NCBI GenBank assembly: GCA_023664305.1
Contig: JAMPFT010000001.1
Span: 104,400-168,399, forward strand
Source: a bacterium
GTDB lineage: Bacteria; Bacillota; Clostridia; Lachnospirales; Lachnospiraceae
Direction: 5' to 3'
DNA length: 64,000 bases
In this document: in pieces, positions 49,509-59,390 of the stretch
Layout of the letters: each line of letters opens with the position of its first letter
How positions within the stretch are numbered: position 1 is the stretch's first letter
Made by a program: the position numbers and the translations under genes
Notes under the pieces: model-generated
What the model was told of the DNA's origin: nothing
Database searches by the model: none
Seen by the model: the letters and a program-made list of their open reading frames with translations, nothing else

Positions 49509-50387
49509 TCACCCGCAGTTCCCGCAGCCGCCATGGTGAGTATCTCCCTCCTGGAGCCTCAGCATCGCCCTGCCCTCCTCGGTTTTATAGAGCGTCTGCC
49601 GCCGCATGGCCTCGTCAAAGTTCACCGCATGCCCGTCAAACTCCGGGCCGTCAACACAGGCAAATTTTACCTTCCCGTCCACCGTCACACGGCATGCGCC
49701 GCACATTCCCGTCCCGTCCACCATGATCGGATTGAGGCTGACCACTGTGGGAATATTCAGCTCCTTTGTCAGCAGACAGACAAACTTCATCATAATCATG
49801 GGGCCGATCGCGATACAGAGATCGTATTGCTTTCCCTCCGCTACCAGATCCTTTATGGTCTGCGTCACCATACCGCTCCGGCCGTAGGAGCCGTCGTCCG
49901 TGGTGACATACAGATTCCCTGCCACCGCCTCCATCTCCTTTTCCAGGATCAGCAGGCTCTTCGTTTTGCTGCCCACGATGACGTCCGCGTCCACTCCGTT
50001 TTCATGCAGCCATTTTACCTGGGGATAAACGGGCGCAGCGCCTACGCCGCCTGCCACAAACAGAATTTTCTTCTTCCGCAGTTCCTCAGGCGTCTCCTTT
50101 ACCAGCTCGGAAGGGCATCCCAGCGGCCCTACAAAATCATGAAAGGCTTCCCCCTCGTTCAGCCCCGCCATCATTTTCGTCGCCGCGCCCACACACTGGA
50201 ACACAATGGTAACGGTTCCCTTCTCTCTGTCATAATCGCAGATCGTCAGAGGAATCCTCTCTCCGTCCTCTCCCATCCTGACAATGACAAACTGTCCGGG
50301 CTCACAGGCCTTAGCCACCCTTTTCGCCTCCACATCCATCAGGTAAATGTTTGCGGTCAGCTCCTGTTTTTTTACGATCTTATACAT
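49509..50387 (-). CDS. nfnA: NADH-dependent ferredoxin:NADP+ oxidoreductase subunit A (sulfide/dihydroorotate dehydrogenase-like)
   Basis: FAD/NAD-binding subunit of 292 residues. N-terminal FAD barrel with RIPLTICDYD, then the NAD site FVAGGVGAAPVYPQ near residue 117, and [2Fe-2S] cysteines in MCGACRVTVDGKVKFACVDGPEFDG near residue 225. Relatives are SudB and the dihydroorotate dehydrogenase electron-transfer subunit PyrK; the nfnB-type neighbour favours NfnA. GAGG precedes the ATG at 50387. Confidence 0.87.
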   Translation of the reverse strand: MYKIVKKQELTANIYLMDVEAKRVAKACEPGQFVIVRMGEDGERIPLTICDYDREKGTVTIVFQCVGAATKMMAGLNEGEAFHDFVGPLGCPSELVKETPEELRKKKILFVAGGVGAAPVYPQVKWLHENGVDADVIVGSKTKSLLILEKEMEAVAGNLYVTTDDGSYGRSGMVTQTIKDLVAEGKQYDLCIAIGPMIMMKFVCLLTKELNIPTVVSLNPIMVDGTGMCGACRVTVDGKVKFACVDGPEFDGHAVNFDEAMRRQTLYKTEEGRAMLRLQEGDTHHGGCGNCG

Positions 50388-50452
50388 AATCCACCTCTCT
50401 GCACCCTGCCGGGCGCGATTTTATGTTAAAATTTTGAATTGCTGAATCCTCT

Positions 50453-51913
50453 TTATTCCGTCGGCTGCGTCAGCTTATACCTTCCCAGATAATCCTTCTC
50501 CAGCCGGAACCGCTCTCCGGTATAAGCGTCAACCGCGTAATCGGTTCCGGTTCTTGTCAGGGAACCGTCCGCCGATTGATACAACACTGCGATCACATAG
50601 TAATCGCTGATTTCATTCACGTTGGTCACATATTGAAACGCAAACTGATACACGTCGTCGGAATCGTCAAAGTGGCCTGCCTCATCCCTTATCCTTCCGG
50701 TGTCAAGATAATACTGCCGGATATCCGCCTCCGCCTGTCCGGGCGTATAATCCGAATCCATCTCAAAGTGGAAAGCCACCTCCGCGATATCGCCCGCAAC
50801 GCCGTCCGCCACTCTCGCAAATTTATAGACAGAATCCCCCAACGGGACAGGGATCGGCTCCGTATAGCGGGTGGAAAGATAGGTGGGATCGCTTCCGTCC
50901 GTGGTGTAATAAATGTCCGTCAGGTCGATCTCCAGCACCTCGATATTAACCGGCGAATGGTACTCTCCCCCTTCCACGGAAAGAACCGGCGCAGGAATTT
51001 CGTCGTTCTCTATATAATATTCGCCTGTGGCCACATCGCTGGCAACTCCGTTTTCATTGATGAACACAGCCTTCACACAGTAGTAGCCGTCCTCCAGCAG
51101 GATCGGCGTGATATACGGTTCGCTGTTCTCATCCGGTTCGCTGCCGTCCAGAGTGTAATAAATTCTTCCCGAACCAAAGGAGGTCAGCTTCAGGGGCTGT
51201 ATGCCGGTATAATTTCCCGCAGAAATGCTAAATTCCGGCATTCTGGCAAGGTAACTCTGGTAGGCCGAAAGCAGATTTTCATCCTCTCTCGCCAGCAGAA
51301 GATCATTGATTGTCTGATAATCGCCCCTGGCGCGATAAATTGCAATCAGCTTTCCGTAGGCCCGTTCCAGCTGTTCGTCCGTAGCGCTCTTATCGTTTGC
51401 AATCCCTCTGAGCAGATATTCATATTCTACCTTGTTGTTTTTCAGCAGATAGACCTCTGCCAGCGCAAACCGCAGTTCAATATTTCCGCCGTCCAGCTCC
51501 AGGGCACGGTTATAATAGCCTGCCGCCCTGTCGTACAGGCCGTTTTCCGTATAGCGTACAGCCTGCCGGATCTGATATTCCTCAGAATAGTACAGGTAGC
51601 CGGAAATCCCCAGACCGGCCGCCGCCACAGCGCCAAGTACCCCCAAAACGGCCAGAACCTTCCACAGAAGGCGGCCCTTTTTTGGCCCCTGCTCTCTGCC
51701 ATCCTCTTCTTTTCCGCCGGCATGCTTCCCCTGCTTCCTCTGTGTCTCCCGTTCCTCGATATCCTCCAGATCCTCTCTTATGCCGTGCAGCGTCTCCTCC
51801 AGATTGGATTCAAGCTCCGGCTCGAAGTCAGGTACGATATGAATATCTTCTCCGCAGTGTTTGCAATACAGAGCGCCCTCGGTCAATTCTTCTCCACAAT
51901 TTGGACATTTCAT
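50453..51913 (-). CDS. Zinc-ribbon, TPR and chitobiase-C-domain membrane protein
   Basis: Product of 486 residues: N-terminal zinc ribbon (CPNCGEELTEGALYCKHCG), coiled charged linker, one membrane segment (about 85-107), a TPR-like stretch (GLYDRAAGYYNRALELD), then two chitobiase/beta-hexosaminidase C-terminal-like domains (IYYTLDGSEPDENS and IYYTTDGSDPTYLS). The last 80 residues may be another domain. It is probably a surface-exposed structural or binding protein; no enzymatic motif. It directly precedes nfnA by 65 bases and follows fhs by 17. Confidence 0.83.
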   Translation of the reverse strand: MKCPNCGEELTEGALYCKHCGEDIHIVPDFEPELESNLEETLHGIREDLEDIEERETQRKQGKHAGGKEEDGREQGPKKGRLLWKVLAVLGVLGAVAAAGLGISGYLYYSEEYQIRQAVRYTENGLYDRAAGYYNRALELDGGNIELRFALAEVYLLKNNKVEYEYLLRGIANDKSATDEQLERAYGKLIAIYRARGDYQTINDLLLAREDENLLSAYQSYLARMPEFSISAGNYTGIQPLKLTSFGSGRIYYTLDGSEPDENSEPYITPILLEDGYYCVKAVFINENGVASDVATGEYYIENDEIPAPVLSVEGGEYHSPVNIEVLEIDLTDIYYTTDGSDPTYLSTRYTEPIPVPLGDSVYKFARVADGVAGDIAEVAFHFEMDSDYTPGQAEADIRQYYLDTGRIRDEAGHFDDSDDVYQFAFQYVTNVNEISDYYVIAVLYQSADGSLTRTGTDYAVDAYTGERFRLEKDYLGRYKLTQPTE

Positions 51914-51930
51914 AGTCCCGGATTCCTCTC

Positions 51931-53601
51931 TTAAAACAGACCGGTGATCATCCCCGCCTCATCCACGTCGATTCCATAAGCCGCAGGCTTCTTTGACAGC
52001 CCCGGCATGGTCACCACATCGCCGGTCAGCGCTACCACAAAACCCGCGCCTGCGGAAACATACGCTTCTCTCACCGTAAGTTCAAATCCCTCCGGCCTCC
52101 CCAAAAGCTTCGGGTCGTCCGAAAGAGAATACTGATTTTTTGCCATACACACGGGAAAACGCCCAAATCCAAGCTCGGTAATCTTCCGCAGCTGCTTTGC
52201 CGCCGCAGGCGTAAAATTCACGCTGCCCGCCCCGTAAATCTCTCTCGCGACGGTACGGATTTTTTCCTCCAGCGTCATTCCGTCCTCATACAGCACCTGA
52301 AAATGACTTGTCTTCGTCTCCAGCGTATGAAGAACCTTCTCAGCCAGGGCAATCCCGCCTTCTCCCCCCTTCTCCCAGACCTCGGAAAGGGCAAATTCGC
52401 AGTTCCGCGCTTCACAGAACTCCCTCACATACGCAATTTCCTGCTGCGTATCCGTCGTAAAGGAGTTTAAGGCCACCACCACCGGCACCCCGTACTTCTG
52501 CAGATTTTCGATGTGCTTTTCCAGATTGACGATCCCTTTTTTCAGGGCCTCCGGGTTTTCCGCGCCCAATTCCTCCTTCGCCACGCCTCCGTTATATTTC
52601 AGTGCGCGGACCGTCGCCACCAGCACCGCGGCGTCCGGCTTCAGCCCCGTCATGCGGCATTTGATATCAAAAAACTTCTCCGCCCCGAGATCCGCCCCGA
52701 AACCGGCCTCCGTGATGCAGTAGTCCGCCATTTTCATCGCCGCGCGCGTAGCGCGCACCGAGTTGCAGCCGTGAGCGATATTGGCGAAGGGACCTCCGTG
52801 AACAAGCGCGGGAGTATGCTCCAGCGTCTGAATCAGATTCGGCTTTACGGCGTCCTTCAGGAGAGCCGCCATGGCTCCCACCGCGTGCAGCTTACGCGCC
52901 GTCACCGGTTCTCCGTTCACGTCATATGCCACAATGATGCGTGCAAGCCTTTCCTTTAAATCCTCCATATCCTCCGCAAGACAGAGGATTGCCATGATCT
53001 CGCTGGCCACCGTGATCACGAAATGATCCTCCCTGACCACTCCGTCCGTCTTACTGCCGAGTCCCACCACAATGTTGCGCAGCACTCTGTCATTCATATC
53101 CATACAGCGCTTCCACACGATCTGACGCGTATCGATCTGTAATTCGTTTCCCTGCTGAATATGGTTATCCAGCAGCGCGGCCAACAGATTGTTGGCGGAG
53201 GTGACGGCGTGAAAGTCTCCGGTAAAATGGAGGTTTAACTCTTCCATGGGCACCACCTGGGCGTAACCGCCCCCCGCCGCGCCGCCCTTTATGCCAAAGC
53301 AGGGACCCAAGGACGGCTCCCGCAGCGCAATGACCGCCTTTTTCCCCAGCTTTCCGAAGGCCTGCCCCAAGCCTACGCTGGTGGTGGTCTTGCCTTCTCC
53401 CGCCGGCGTGGGATTGATCGCCGTCACAAGAATCAGTTTTCCGTCCGGTTTATCCTTCAGCGTACCCAGAAAAGCGTCCGACAGCTTTGCCTTATATTTT
53501 CCGTACAGCTCCAGGCCGTCCTCCCCTATGCCGAGTTTTTCCGCCACCCTGACAATGGGCTCCATGATTGTTTCCTGCGCAATTTCAATATCCGTCTTCA
53601 C
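51931..53601 (-). CDS. fhs: Formate--tetrahydrofolate ligase
   Basis: ATP-dependent synthesis of 10-formyl-THF from formate and THF, the entry of formate to the folate pathway and the Wood-Ljungdahl methyl branch; 556 residues, the usual length. Motifs: [17 protein letters not shown] (P-loop) near residue 65, [14 protein letters not shown] and [15 protein letters not shown] at the C-terminus. It starts 16 bases after the spoIIIE-type gene's stop, probably cotranscribed with it. Confidence 0.96.
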   Translation of the reverse strand: MKTDIEIAQETIMEPIVRVAEKLGIGEDGLELYGKYKAKLSDAFLGTLKDKPDGKLILVTAINPTPAGEGKTTTSVGLGQAFGKLGKKAVIALREPSLGPCFGIKGGAAGGGYAQVVPMEELNLHFTGDFHAVTSANNLLAALLDNHIQQGNELQIDTRQIVWKRCMDMNDRVLRNIVVGLGSKTDGVVREDHFVITVASEIMAILCLAEDMEDLKERLARIIVAYDVNGEPVTARKLHAVGAMAALLKDAVKPNLIQTLEHTPALVHGGPFANIAHGCNSVRATRAAMKMADYCITEAGFGADLGAEKFFDIKCRMTGLKPDAAVLVATVRALKYNGGVAKEELGAENPEALKKGIVNLEKHIENLQKYGVPVVVALNSFTTDTQQEIAYVREFCEARNCEFALSEVWEKGGEGGIALAEKVLHTLETKTSHFQVLYEDGMTLEEKIRTVAREIYGAGSVNFTPAAAKQLRKITELGFGRFPVCMAKNQYSLSDDPKLLGRPEGFELTVREAYVSAGAGFVVALTGDVVTMPGLSKKPAAYGIDVDEAGMITGLF

Positions 53602-53616
53602 GTCTCTTTCCTTCCT

Positions 53617-56334
53617 CTACACAATTTCTTCCACAAGCTGCTCAAATTGCTCCGGACTCATCAAAATCTTTCTGGGCTTTGTTCCCTCTTCCTCTCCCAC
53701 GACGCCGTACTCGCACAGCTGATCCATGATTCTGGCCGCCCGGTTAAAGCCCACCTTCAAAACGCGCTGCAGCATACCGATGGAAGCCTTGTCCTTCTCG
53801 ATGATGAAACGTCCCGCTTTCTCAAACAATTCGTCCAGCTGGGAGTCCGAGCCGCCCGATGCGCCGGGCGCGCCGCTTCCGATGCTCTTGATCTTCTCTT
53901 CGATATCCTCCGCATAGATATTCCCGATCGCCTGATTTTTCAAAAAGTCCACCACGCCCGACACCTCTCCGTCGGACACAAAAGCGCCCTGAATGCGGGC
54001 CGGTTTGGAATATCCCTGAGGATAGAAGAGCATATCGCCCTTTCCCAGCAGCTTCTCCGCGCCGTTCATATCCAGAATCGTCCGGGAATCCACGCCGCTG
54101 GATACCGAAAACGCCACACGGCTCGGCATATTGGCCTTGATCAGGCCGGTTATAACGTCCACGCTGGGTCTCTGGGTCGCTATGATCAGATGGATTCCCG
54201 CCGCCCTCGCCAGCTGTGCCAGGCGGCAGATCGACTCCTCCACCTCACCGGGACAAACCATCATCAGATCCGCAAGCTCGTCCACAATAATTACGATCTG
54301 CGGCATTTTTGCCGGAGCGTCCTCCTGCCCCTTTTCCCGCAGGGATTCCACTCTCTCGTTATAGCTCTTTAAATCTCTTACATTGTAATCCGCAAAGCGG
54401 CGGTAACGGTCCTCCATCTCGCTTACGCCCCAGTGCAGCGCCGCGGAGGCCTTCTTGGGATCCGTCACCACCGGGATCAGAAGATGCGGTATCCCGTTAT
54501 ACACACTGAGCTCCACCACTTTGGGGTCTACCATAATCAGCTTTACGTCGTCCGGATGCGCCTTGTAGAGAATACTCATAATCAGGGTATTGATGCAGAC
54601 CGACTTTCCGGAGCCGGTAGCCCCGGCGATCAGCATGTGCGGCATCTTCGCAATGTCCGCCACCACTACCTTTCCCGCAATGTCCTTTCCCACCGCAAAG
54701 GCAATATTGGATTTGAAATCCTTAAATTCCCTGCTCTCCAGAAGATCCCGGAGCGCCACGGGCATGTTTTCCTTGTTGGGTACCTCGATGCCGATAGCCG
54801 CCTTCCCCGGGATAGGCGCTTCAATCCGAATATCGGTAGCCGCAAGATTCAGCTTGATATCGTCGGACAACCCTACGATCTTGGAAACCTTCACCCCCTG
54901 CTCCGGCTGAAGCTCATACCGCGTGACGCTGGGCCCCTGGCTGATATCGGTAATCGTGACCCTTACGCCAAAGGTATTCAGCGTCTGCTGCAGCCGTATG
55001 GCTGTCTCCTTCAGCTCCCTGGTGGAATCTCCCGTGGCCGCAATCCCCTTCTTCAGACAGGAAAGCGGCGGAAACATATATTTTTTCGGAACCTTCTTTT
55101 CCGCCTGTACAGGCGCCGTTTTTACATCAGGTGCGGATATCTTCGCCTTCTCCGCGGGAGATTTTGCCGGCGTTCCCGTAACCTCAGGCTCTTCCCGGAC
55201 CCCCTCTTTATGTATCCGGATCGTCTGATCCTCCGATTCCCGGTTTGAAATGTCCTGCGGCACTGCCCGGGGCTCCTGCGGCTCTTCCCAATCCGCGGCG
55301 TCTTCCCCGTACTCCTCCGCGTTATCGCCACACTCCTCTGTTTCTTCCTCCGACTCGTTCAGCGTCACCTGATGCATGCTGCGGATTCTGACCTTTTCAA
55401 AATCGATTCCCGCCTCTTTTGTCCTGTCCGCTCCGTCCCCGTCATACTCCGGCGACTCTTCCGAAAACATGATCTCATGTACATCGTCTCGTCTACGCTG
55501 TTCCTGCGGCCTTGCCAGCGTCGTGTCAAGCATAACCCCCGACACCTTTTTTTCCATCCGCAGGATACGCTCATTTTCCTTCTCTTCCGCACGCAGTCTG
55601 CGCTCTTCCTCCCTCTTTGTCCGAAGCTCCTCCTGTGCTTTTTTCTTCTGCTGTACGTTTTCCCGGCGCCGCTCAGCCTCTTCCCGGCGCCGCTCGGCGT
55701 CTTCCCTTGACAACTCCCGCACCCGGCTGCTTCCGCTCTTCACACCGGCAATCAGCGACTTCTCCGTCAAAAGAATCAGGCTCACGACAGAACACAGGAA
55801 AACCACAAGAACCGTTCCCACAGTCTCCAGATAATGCTGCAGCATGTAACTGATACTGCCGGCCAGAATCCCTCCTCCGCTCTTCGTGTCGCGGCAGCTC
55901 TCATACAGCGCCTTTGCGCTGTAGACCTCCATGGCGGAAGCATTCTTCACAATCAGATCGCACACGATGCCCAGCATGAAAAACAAAACCACACCCGCGG
56001 CAAGCTTTCTCGCCGCGGTAGGATTCCCCTCGTTTGCAAACCAAAACGCCGCCGCGACAAACAAAAGCGCCGGCGCGGCATACGCCATAAATCCAAATAC
56101 GCCGAAGAGGAAGCCGCTCACCGCGTCTCCCACCGGCCCTATCATCCCGAAATTACAGCAGAACAAAATCACCATCGCCGCAAACAGCGCGATTAACCCG
56201 ATTTCATGAAACAATGCGCTGTCTGACGCTCTCTGACGTTCGTCCGCCTTTCTTGTCCTGCTCCCCGTCCGGGAGCTTCCCGTACTCTTTTTATTGTTTG
56301 AAGATGATGTTCTTCTGCCGGTGGAACCTGCCAT
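53617..56334 (-). CDS. DNA translocase FtsK/SpoIIIE
   Basis: Septal DNA pump of 905 residues that clears the chromosome at division or pumps it into the forespore. Four membrane segments in the first 190 residues, an Arg/Glu-rich linker of about 250 residues with coiled coil, motor domain with [14 protein letters not shown] near residue 573, [13 protein letters not shown] and [15 protein letters not shown], and a C-terminal gamma domain ([17 protein letters not shown]) that reads orienting sequences. ATG at 56334 has GAGGGG 8 bases upstream. The tepA neighbour favours SpoIIIE; FtsK cannot be excluded. Confidence 0.93.
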   Translation of the reverse strand: MAGSTGRRTSSSNNKKSTGSSRTGSRTRKADERQRASDSALFHEIGLIALFAAMVILFCCNFGMIGPVGDAVSGFLFGVFGFMAYAAPALLFVAAAFWFANEGNPTAARKLAAGVVLFFMLGIVCDLIVKNASAMEVYSAKALYESCRDTKSGGGILAGSISYMLQHYLETVGTVLVVFLCSVVSLILLTEKSLIAGVKSGSSRVRELSREDAERRREEAERRRENVQQKKKAQEELRTKREEERRLRAEEKENERILRMEKKVSGVMLDTTLARPQEQRRRDDVHEIMFSEESPEYDGDGADRTKEAGIDFEKVRIRSMHQVTLNESEEETEECGDNAEEYGEDAADWEEPQEPRAVPQDISNRESEDQTIRIHKEGVREEPEVTGTPAKSPAEKAKISAPDVKTAPVQAEKKVPKKYMFPPLSCLKKGIAATGDSTRELKETAIRLQQTLNTFGVRVTITDISQGPSVTRYELQPEQGVKVSKIVGLSDDIKLNLAATDIRIEAPIPGKAAIGIEVPNKENMPVALRDLLESREFKDFKSNIAFAVGKDIAGKVVVADIAKMPHMLIAGATGSGKSVCINTLIMSILYKAHPDDVKLIMVDPKVVELSVYNGIPHLLIPVVTDPKKASAALHWGVSEMEDRYRRFADYNVRDLKSYNERVESLREKGQEDAPAKMPQIVIIVDELADLMMVCPGEVEESICRLAQLARAAGIHLIIATQRPSVDVITGLIKANMPSRVAFSVSSGVDSRTILDMNGAEKLLGKGDMLFYPQGYSKPARIQGAFVSDGEVSGVVDFLKNQAIGNIYAEDIEEKIKSIGSGAPGASGGSDSQLDELFEKAGRFIIEKDKASIGMLQRVLKVGFNRAARIMDQLCEYGVVGEEEGTKPRKILMSPEQFEQLVEEIV

Positions 56335-56475
56335 GTCATCAACCCCTCTTACCTCAAATAAATCACACTGAGAAAAGTATAACATTTTTATGGCTCTTTG
56401 TCACCATAAATCGCAGGCGCCTGCAGAAATCCTGTTGATTTTTCCGTCCGACAGCCGTCTCTTTCGCCCCTGATT

Positions 56476-57393
56476 TCACCGCGGGCCGGTTTCGGACAGG
56501 CCGTCAGGCTGCAGTTCCGTCCCTGCCGCCTCCTGTTTCTCCCGGATCATCTCATGGAGCTTCTGCATCGCCCGGTCGATTCCTCCTACCTCGTCAATGA
56601 TCCCGCGCTCTACAGCCTCCTCTCCCACGAGTATGGTTCCCACATCCTTTGTCAGAATGCCCGTCTCCGTCATCAGCCCCTCCAGCGTATTCTTGTCGAT
56701 CAGACAGTGCGAACATACGAATCCCGTAATTCTGTCCTGTATCAGCTTAAAATACTCAAAGGTCTGCGGCACTCCGATCACCATCCCGCTCATCCTAACC
56801 GGATGAATCACCATGGTTCCCGTCGGCACAATGAAGGAATAATCCGTGCTGACCGCAATCGGTACGCCGATGGAATGACTTCCCCCCAGCACAAGGGATA
56901 CCGTCGGTTTGCTTAAGGAAGCTATCATCTCCGCGATGGCAAGACCCGCCTCCACATCGCCGCCCATGGTATTGAGCAGGACAAGCACCCCCTGTATCTC
57001 CCGGCTGTCCTCGATGGCCGCCAGACTGGGAAGAATATGCTCATACTTTGTCGTCTTGGAATTATTGTTCAGATTATCGTGCCCCTCTATTTCCCCGATA
57101 ATGGATATCAGGTGTATATTTTCCAGCTGTGCATTTTCATCTAATGTGACTTCTCCCGTCTGCCGGATTCTTTCATCCTGATGTTGCTCCTTTTCCATCT
57201 GCTCATCTTTCTTTTCACCCTGATATTGTTCCCTTTTCATCTGCCTGTCTTTCTTTTCATCCTGATATTGCTCCTTTTCCATCTGCCTGTCTTTCTTTTC
57301 ATCCTGATATTGCTCTTTTTCCATCTGCCTGTCTTTCTTTTCATCCTGATATTGCTCTTTTTCCATCTGCCTGTCTTTCTTTTCATCCGCCAT
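56476..57393 (-). CDS. tepA: ClpP-like protease TepA with tandem-repeat N-terminus
   Basis: Member of the ClpP/SppA-crotonase superfamily linked to sporulation in Bacillus; 305 residues. The core has LLNTMGGDVEAGLAIAEMI, the serine in LGGSHSIGVP near residue 180 and the histidine in MVIHPVRMSG. The first 75 residues are five 14-residue repeats (DEKKDRQMEKEQYQ-type), absent from Bacillus TepA; a start at a later codon (MKREQ or MEKEQ) is possible. It lies beside the spoIIIE-type gene, as in Bacillus. Confidence 0.85.
   Translation of the reverse strand: MADEKKDRQMEKEQYQDEKKDRQMEKEQYQDEKKDRQMEKEQYQDEKKDRQMKREQYQGEKKDEQMEKEQHQDERIRQTGEVTLDENAQLENIHLISIIGEIEGHDNLNNNSKTTKYEHILPSLAAIEDSREIQGVLVLLNTMGGDVEAGLAIAEMIASLSKPTVSLVLGGSHSIGVPIAVSTDYSFIVPTGTMVIHPVRMSGMVIGVPQTFEYFKLIQDRITGFVCSHCLIDKNTLEGLMTETGILTKDVGTILVGEEAVERGIIDEVGGIDRAMQKLHEMIREKQEAAGTELQPDGLSETGPR
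57180..57392 (-). repeat. 42-bp tandem repeat encoding the TepA N-terminus
   Basis: Five contiguous 42-bp units encode DEKKDRQMEKEQYQ (three identical, then DEKKDRQMKREQYQ and GEKKDEQMEKEQHQ). Nucleotide drift is mainly in the last two units. The repeats are highly charged, likely helical or disordered. Confidence 0.93.
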
Positions 57394-57484
57394 ATTATCC
57401 CTGCCCTCTGTTCGCTTTGCGCGCTTCCCTCAATCCGGAAGAACGTCTTGCATTCTTCCCAACAAAAACGGCATTTCCCGTAGG

Positions 57485-57511
57485 ATAAAAAAGTGCCGCT
57501 GTGCGGCACTT
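57485..57511 (-). terminator. Intrinsic terminator 2 of the glycosyltransferase transcript
   Basis: On the minus strand AAGTGCCGC/GCGGCACTT around ACA, followed by TTTTTT within a few bases. It lies after the 57562-57596 terminator, with a GAATG/CATTC hairpin between them (57513-57532). Confidence 0.8.
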
Positions 57512-57561
57512 AGAAGAATGCTTCGCATTCTTCCCCGGCCGCGACGTAATTTCCTATAAGG

Positions 57562-57596
57562 TAAAAAACGGGAACGCCGTCTCAAACGGTGTTCCC
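57562..57596 (-). terminator. Intrinsic terminator 1 of the glycosyltransferase transcript
   Basis: On the minus strand GGGAACACCGT pairs with ACGGCGTTCCC around TTGAG, followed by GTTTTTTA. The stem is 11 bp with one G-U pair. It lies about 40 bases past the stop of the upstream gene. Confidence 0.85.
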
Positions 57597-57632
57597 TGTT
57601 AGGATTGCCATATTCTTTTCCATTCATGCAGT

Positions 57633-59384
57633 TTATAGGTCAAAGTCGTCGTTTTCGTCCACAGCCAGATCGAAATCGTCTTCCGGCGTTCTGCTCTGAA
57701 TGCTGTAGTCAAGGACACGCTTCACATGCTTTTTCGGGAGAGGGAGCGGATTTTCAAGAAACTGTATCCCACCCGTCTGCTCTTTCTGCGGCCCGGTTTC
57801 CTGTGGCCCGTTTTTCCGGATCCCGTCTTTTCGCGTCCCTCTTTCCCGTGGCCTGCTTTTCTCTGCCGTCATCATCGTTTCCGTACTTTCTGCCGCTTCT
57901 ATACTTTCCACTATTTCTAAACTTTCTACTGCTTCCGTACCTTCCGCTGTTTCTGCACTTCCTGCTGCTTCTATACTCTCCACTGTTTCTGCACTTCCTG
58001 CCGCTTCTATACTTTCCGCTATTTCTAAACTTTCTACTGCTTCCGTACCTTCCGCTGTTTCTGCACTTCCTGCTGCTTCTATACTCTCCACTGTTTCTGC
58101 ACTTTCTGCTGCTTCCACACTTTCCGCTGCTTCCACACTTTCTGCCCTTCCGCTCATTTCCCCCTTCCGGGCTTCTGCCACCCTCATCGGACGAAAGCTC
58201 TCGTCCACGCTCACTCCTGCCAGAACTGCCAGAAGAAGATAGCATAAAATTCCCGCCGGCATATATGCCGTAAAGCAGCCGAAAACGTCCAGCAGCACAG
58301 CCGCGCCGAAAGCGGCGAGCCATCCCTTCATCCTGTCGTTTCTTTTGTCCCGCCAGAATCCGAAGACCCCGAAAACCATCAGACCGACCAGCAAAAGAGA
58401 ATCCGTCGGAAATCCGGCCCCGCCCAGCGCAATCGGCATCCGAAACCCTTTCGGCCCATACAGCTCAATCCAGGTGAGCGCCACGCTCCCAAACGACTTT
58501 TTGCTGAAGAAAGCGTCCGCGCCTGTGAAAGCACACAGCCCCGCAAGCAGTCCGAAAACGCACAGAAGACACGCGGTTATTTTCTCCGCAGTCCTCGGCT
58601 CTTCCTTTCTTTTGCAGAAGATAACCGCAGCCGTCACCGGAAGCAAAACGACTCCCGCCACATCCGGATAACACGCCGCAGCCAAAAGGATCCCCGTCAG
58701 AAAATACTCCCAGACCCGGAATTTCCTCCTGCCTCCCGTGACCGTCCAAAGCAGCACGGCAGCCCAGAGTACCAGATACAGCGTCTCGGGAGATAACATC
58801 AGCGCTTCGCCCCGCAGATAAGCGGAAAACATGCACAGACAAAGAAACGCCATGCCGCCGATCCTGCCCACGCTGCGGCGCACCGCAAAGTACAAAAGGA
58901 ACGCCAGCAGAAGCTGCAGCAATATCTGACAGAAAATCCCGACAATCATTTTATTGCCCAGAAAATAAAACACCGTATGCAAAAACTGCACATAGAAATA
59001 TACCGCTCCCTGGGCAATCTGCGGAACCGTCTGCCCGGGGATCACGGACGCCGTCTCAAAATAAGCCGCCTTTTGTCCCAGTTCCTCCAGTCCGTTTACC
59101 CGAAGGATCAGACCGGCCGCCAGAAGGATCACCGAAAGCGACGCCTCCGCCACGGTCCAAACGGCGCGGTCACCTTTCTCCTTCTTCCCCGTCCTACGCC
59201 TGTGCAGACAATATACCGCCGTACCCGCCAGCAAAACATAGACGGCTCCCACCGCGACGCCGCAAAAAAACGGTATTCCCATATATTCGCAGCTGACGCT
59301 TATCAGGCCCAGCAGTCCCGTACACGCCGCCGCAAGATAGATAACCCAGATGAAATAACTGAATCCATTTTTTTTCCAACGCAT
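57633..59384 (-). CDS. Polytopic membrane protein, glycosyltransferase-like, with repetitive tail
   Basis: Product of 583 residues. The first 390 residues hold about 12 membrane segments with a loop arrangement like GT-C glycosyltransferases (ArnT/PMT), but the expected Asp-rich first-loop motif is unclear. Residues about 405-500 are Glu/Ser/Ala repeats with ESIEAAGSAET-type units; the last 50 residues (LPLPKKHVKRVLDYSI and DDFDL) are a conserved-looking tail. It follows the GT2 gene by 6 bases, so an undecaprenyl-phosphate sugar donor is likely. Confidence 0.8.
   Translation of the reverse strand: MRWKKNGFSYFIWVIYLAAACTGLLGLISVSCEYMGIPFFCGVAVGAVYVLLAGTAVYCLHRRRTGKKEKGDRAVWTVAEASLSVILLAAGLILRVNGLEELGQKAAYFETASVIPGQTVPQIAQGAVYFYVQFLHTVFYFLGNKMIVGIFCQILLQLLLAFLLYFAVRRSVGRIGGMAFLCLCMFSAYLRGEALMLSPETLYLVLWAAVLLWTVTGGRRKFRVWEYFLTGILLAAACYPDVAGVVLLPVTAAVIFCKRKEEPRTAEKITACLLCVFGLLAGLCAFTGADAFFSKKSFGSVALTWIELYGPKGFRMPIALGGAGFPTDSLLLVGLMVFGVFGFWRDKRNDRMKGWLAAFGAAVLLDVFGCFTAYMPAGILCYLLLAVLAGVSVDESFRPMRVAEARKGEMSGRAESVEAAESVEAAESAETVESIEAAGSAETAEGTEAVESLEIAESIEAAGSAETVESIEAAGSAETAEGTEAVESLEIVESIEAAESTETMMTAEKSRPRERGTRKDGIRKNGPQETGPQKEQTGGIQFLENPLPLPKKHVKRVLDYSIQSRTPEDDFDLAVDENDDFDL
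57880..58160 (-). repeat. 18-bp-based tandem repeats in the tail of the membrane protein
   Basis: Imperfect six-residue repeats (ESVEAA, ESIEAA, GSAETA, EGTEAV, ESLEIA) arranged in a larger unit of about 36 residues that appears twice. The period is a multiple of three. Confidence 0.85.
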
Positions 59385-59390
59385 AAAAAC

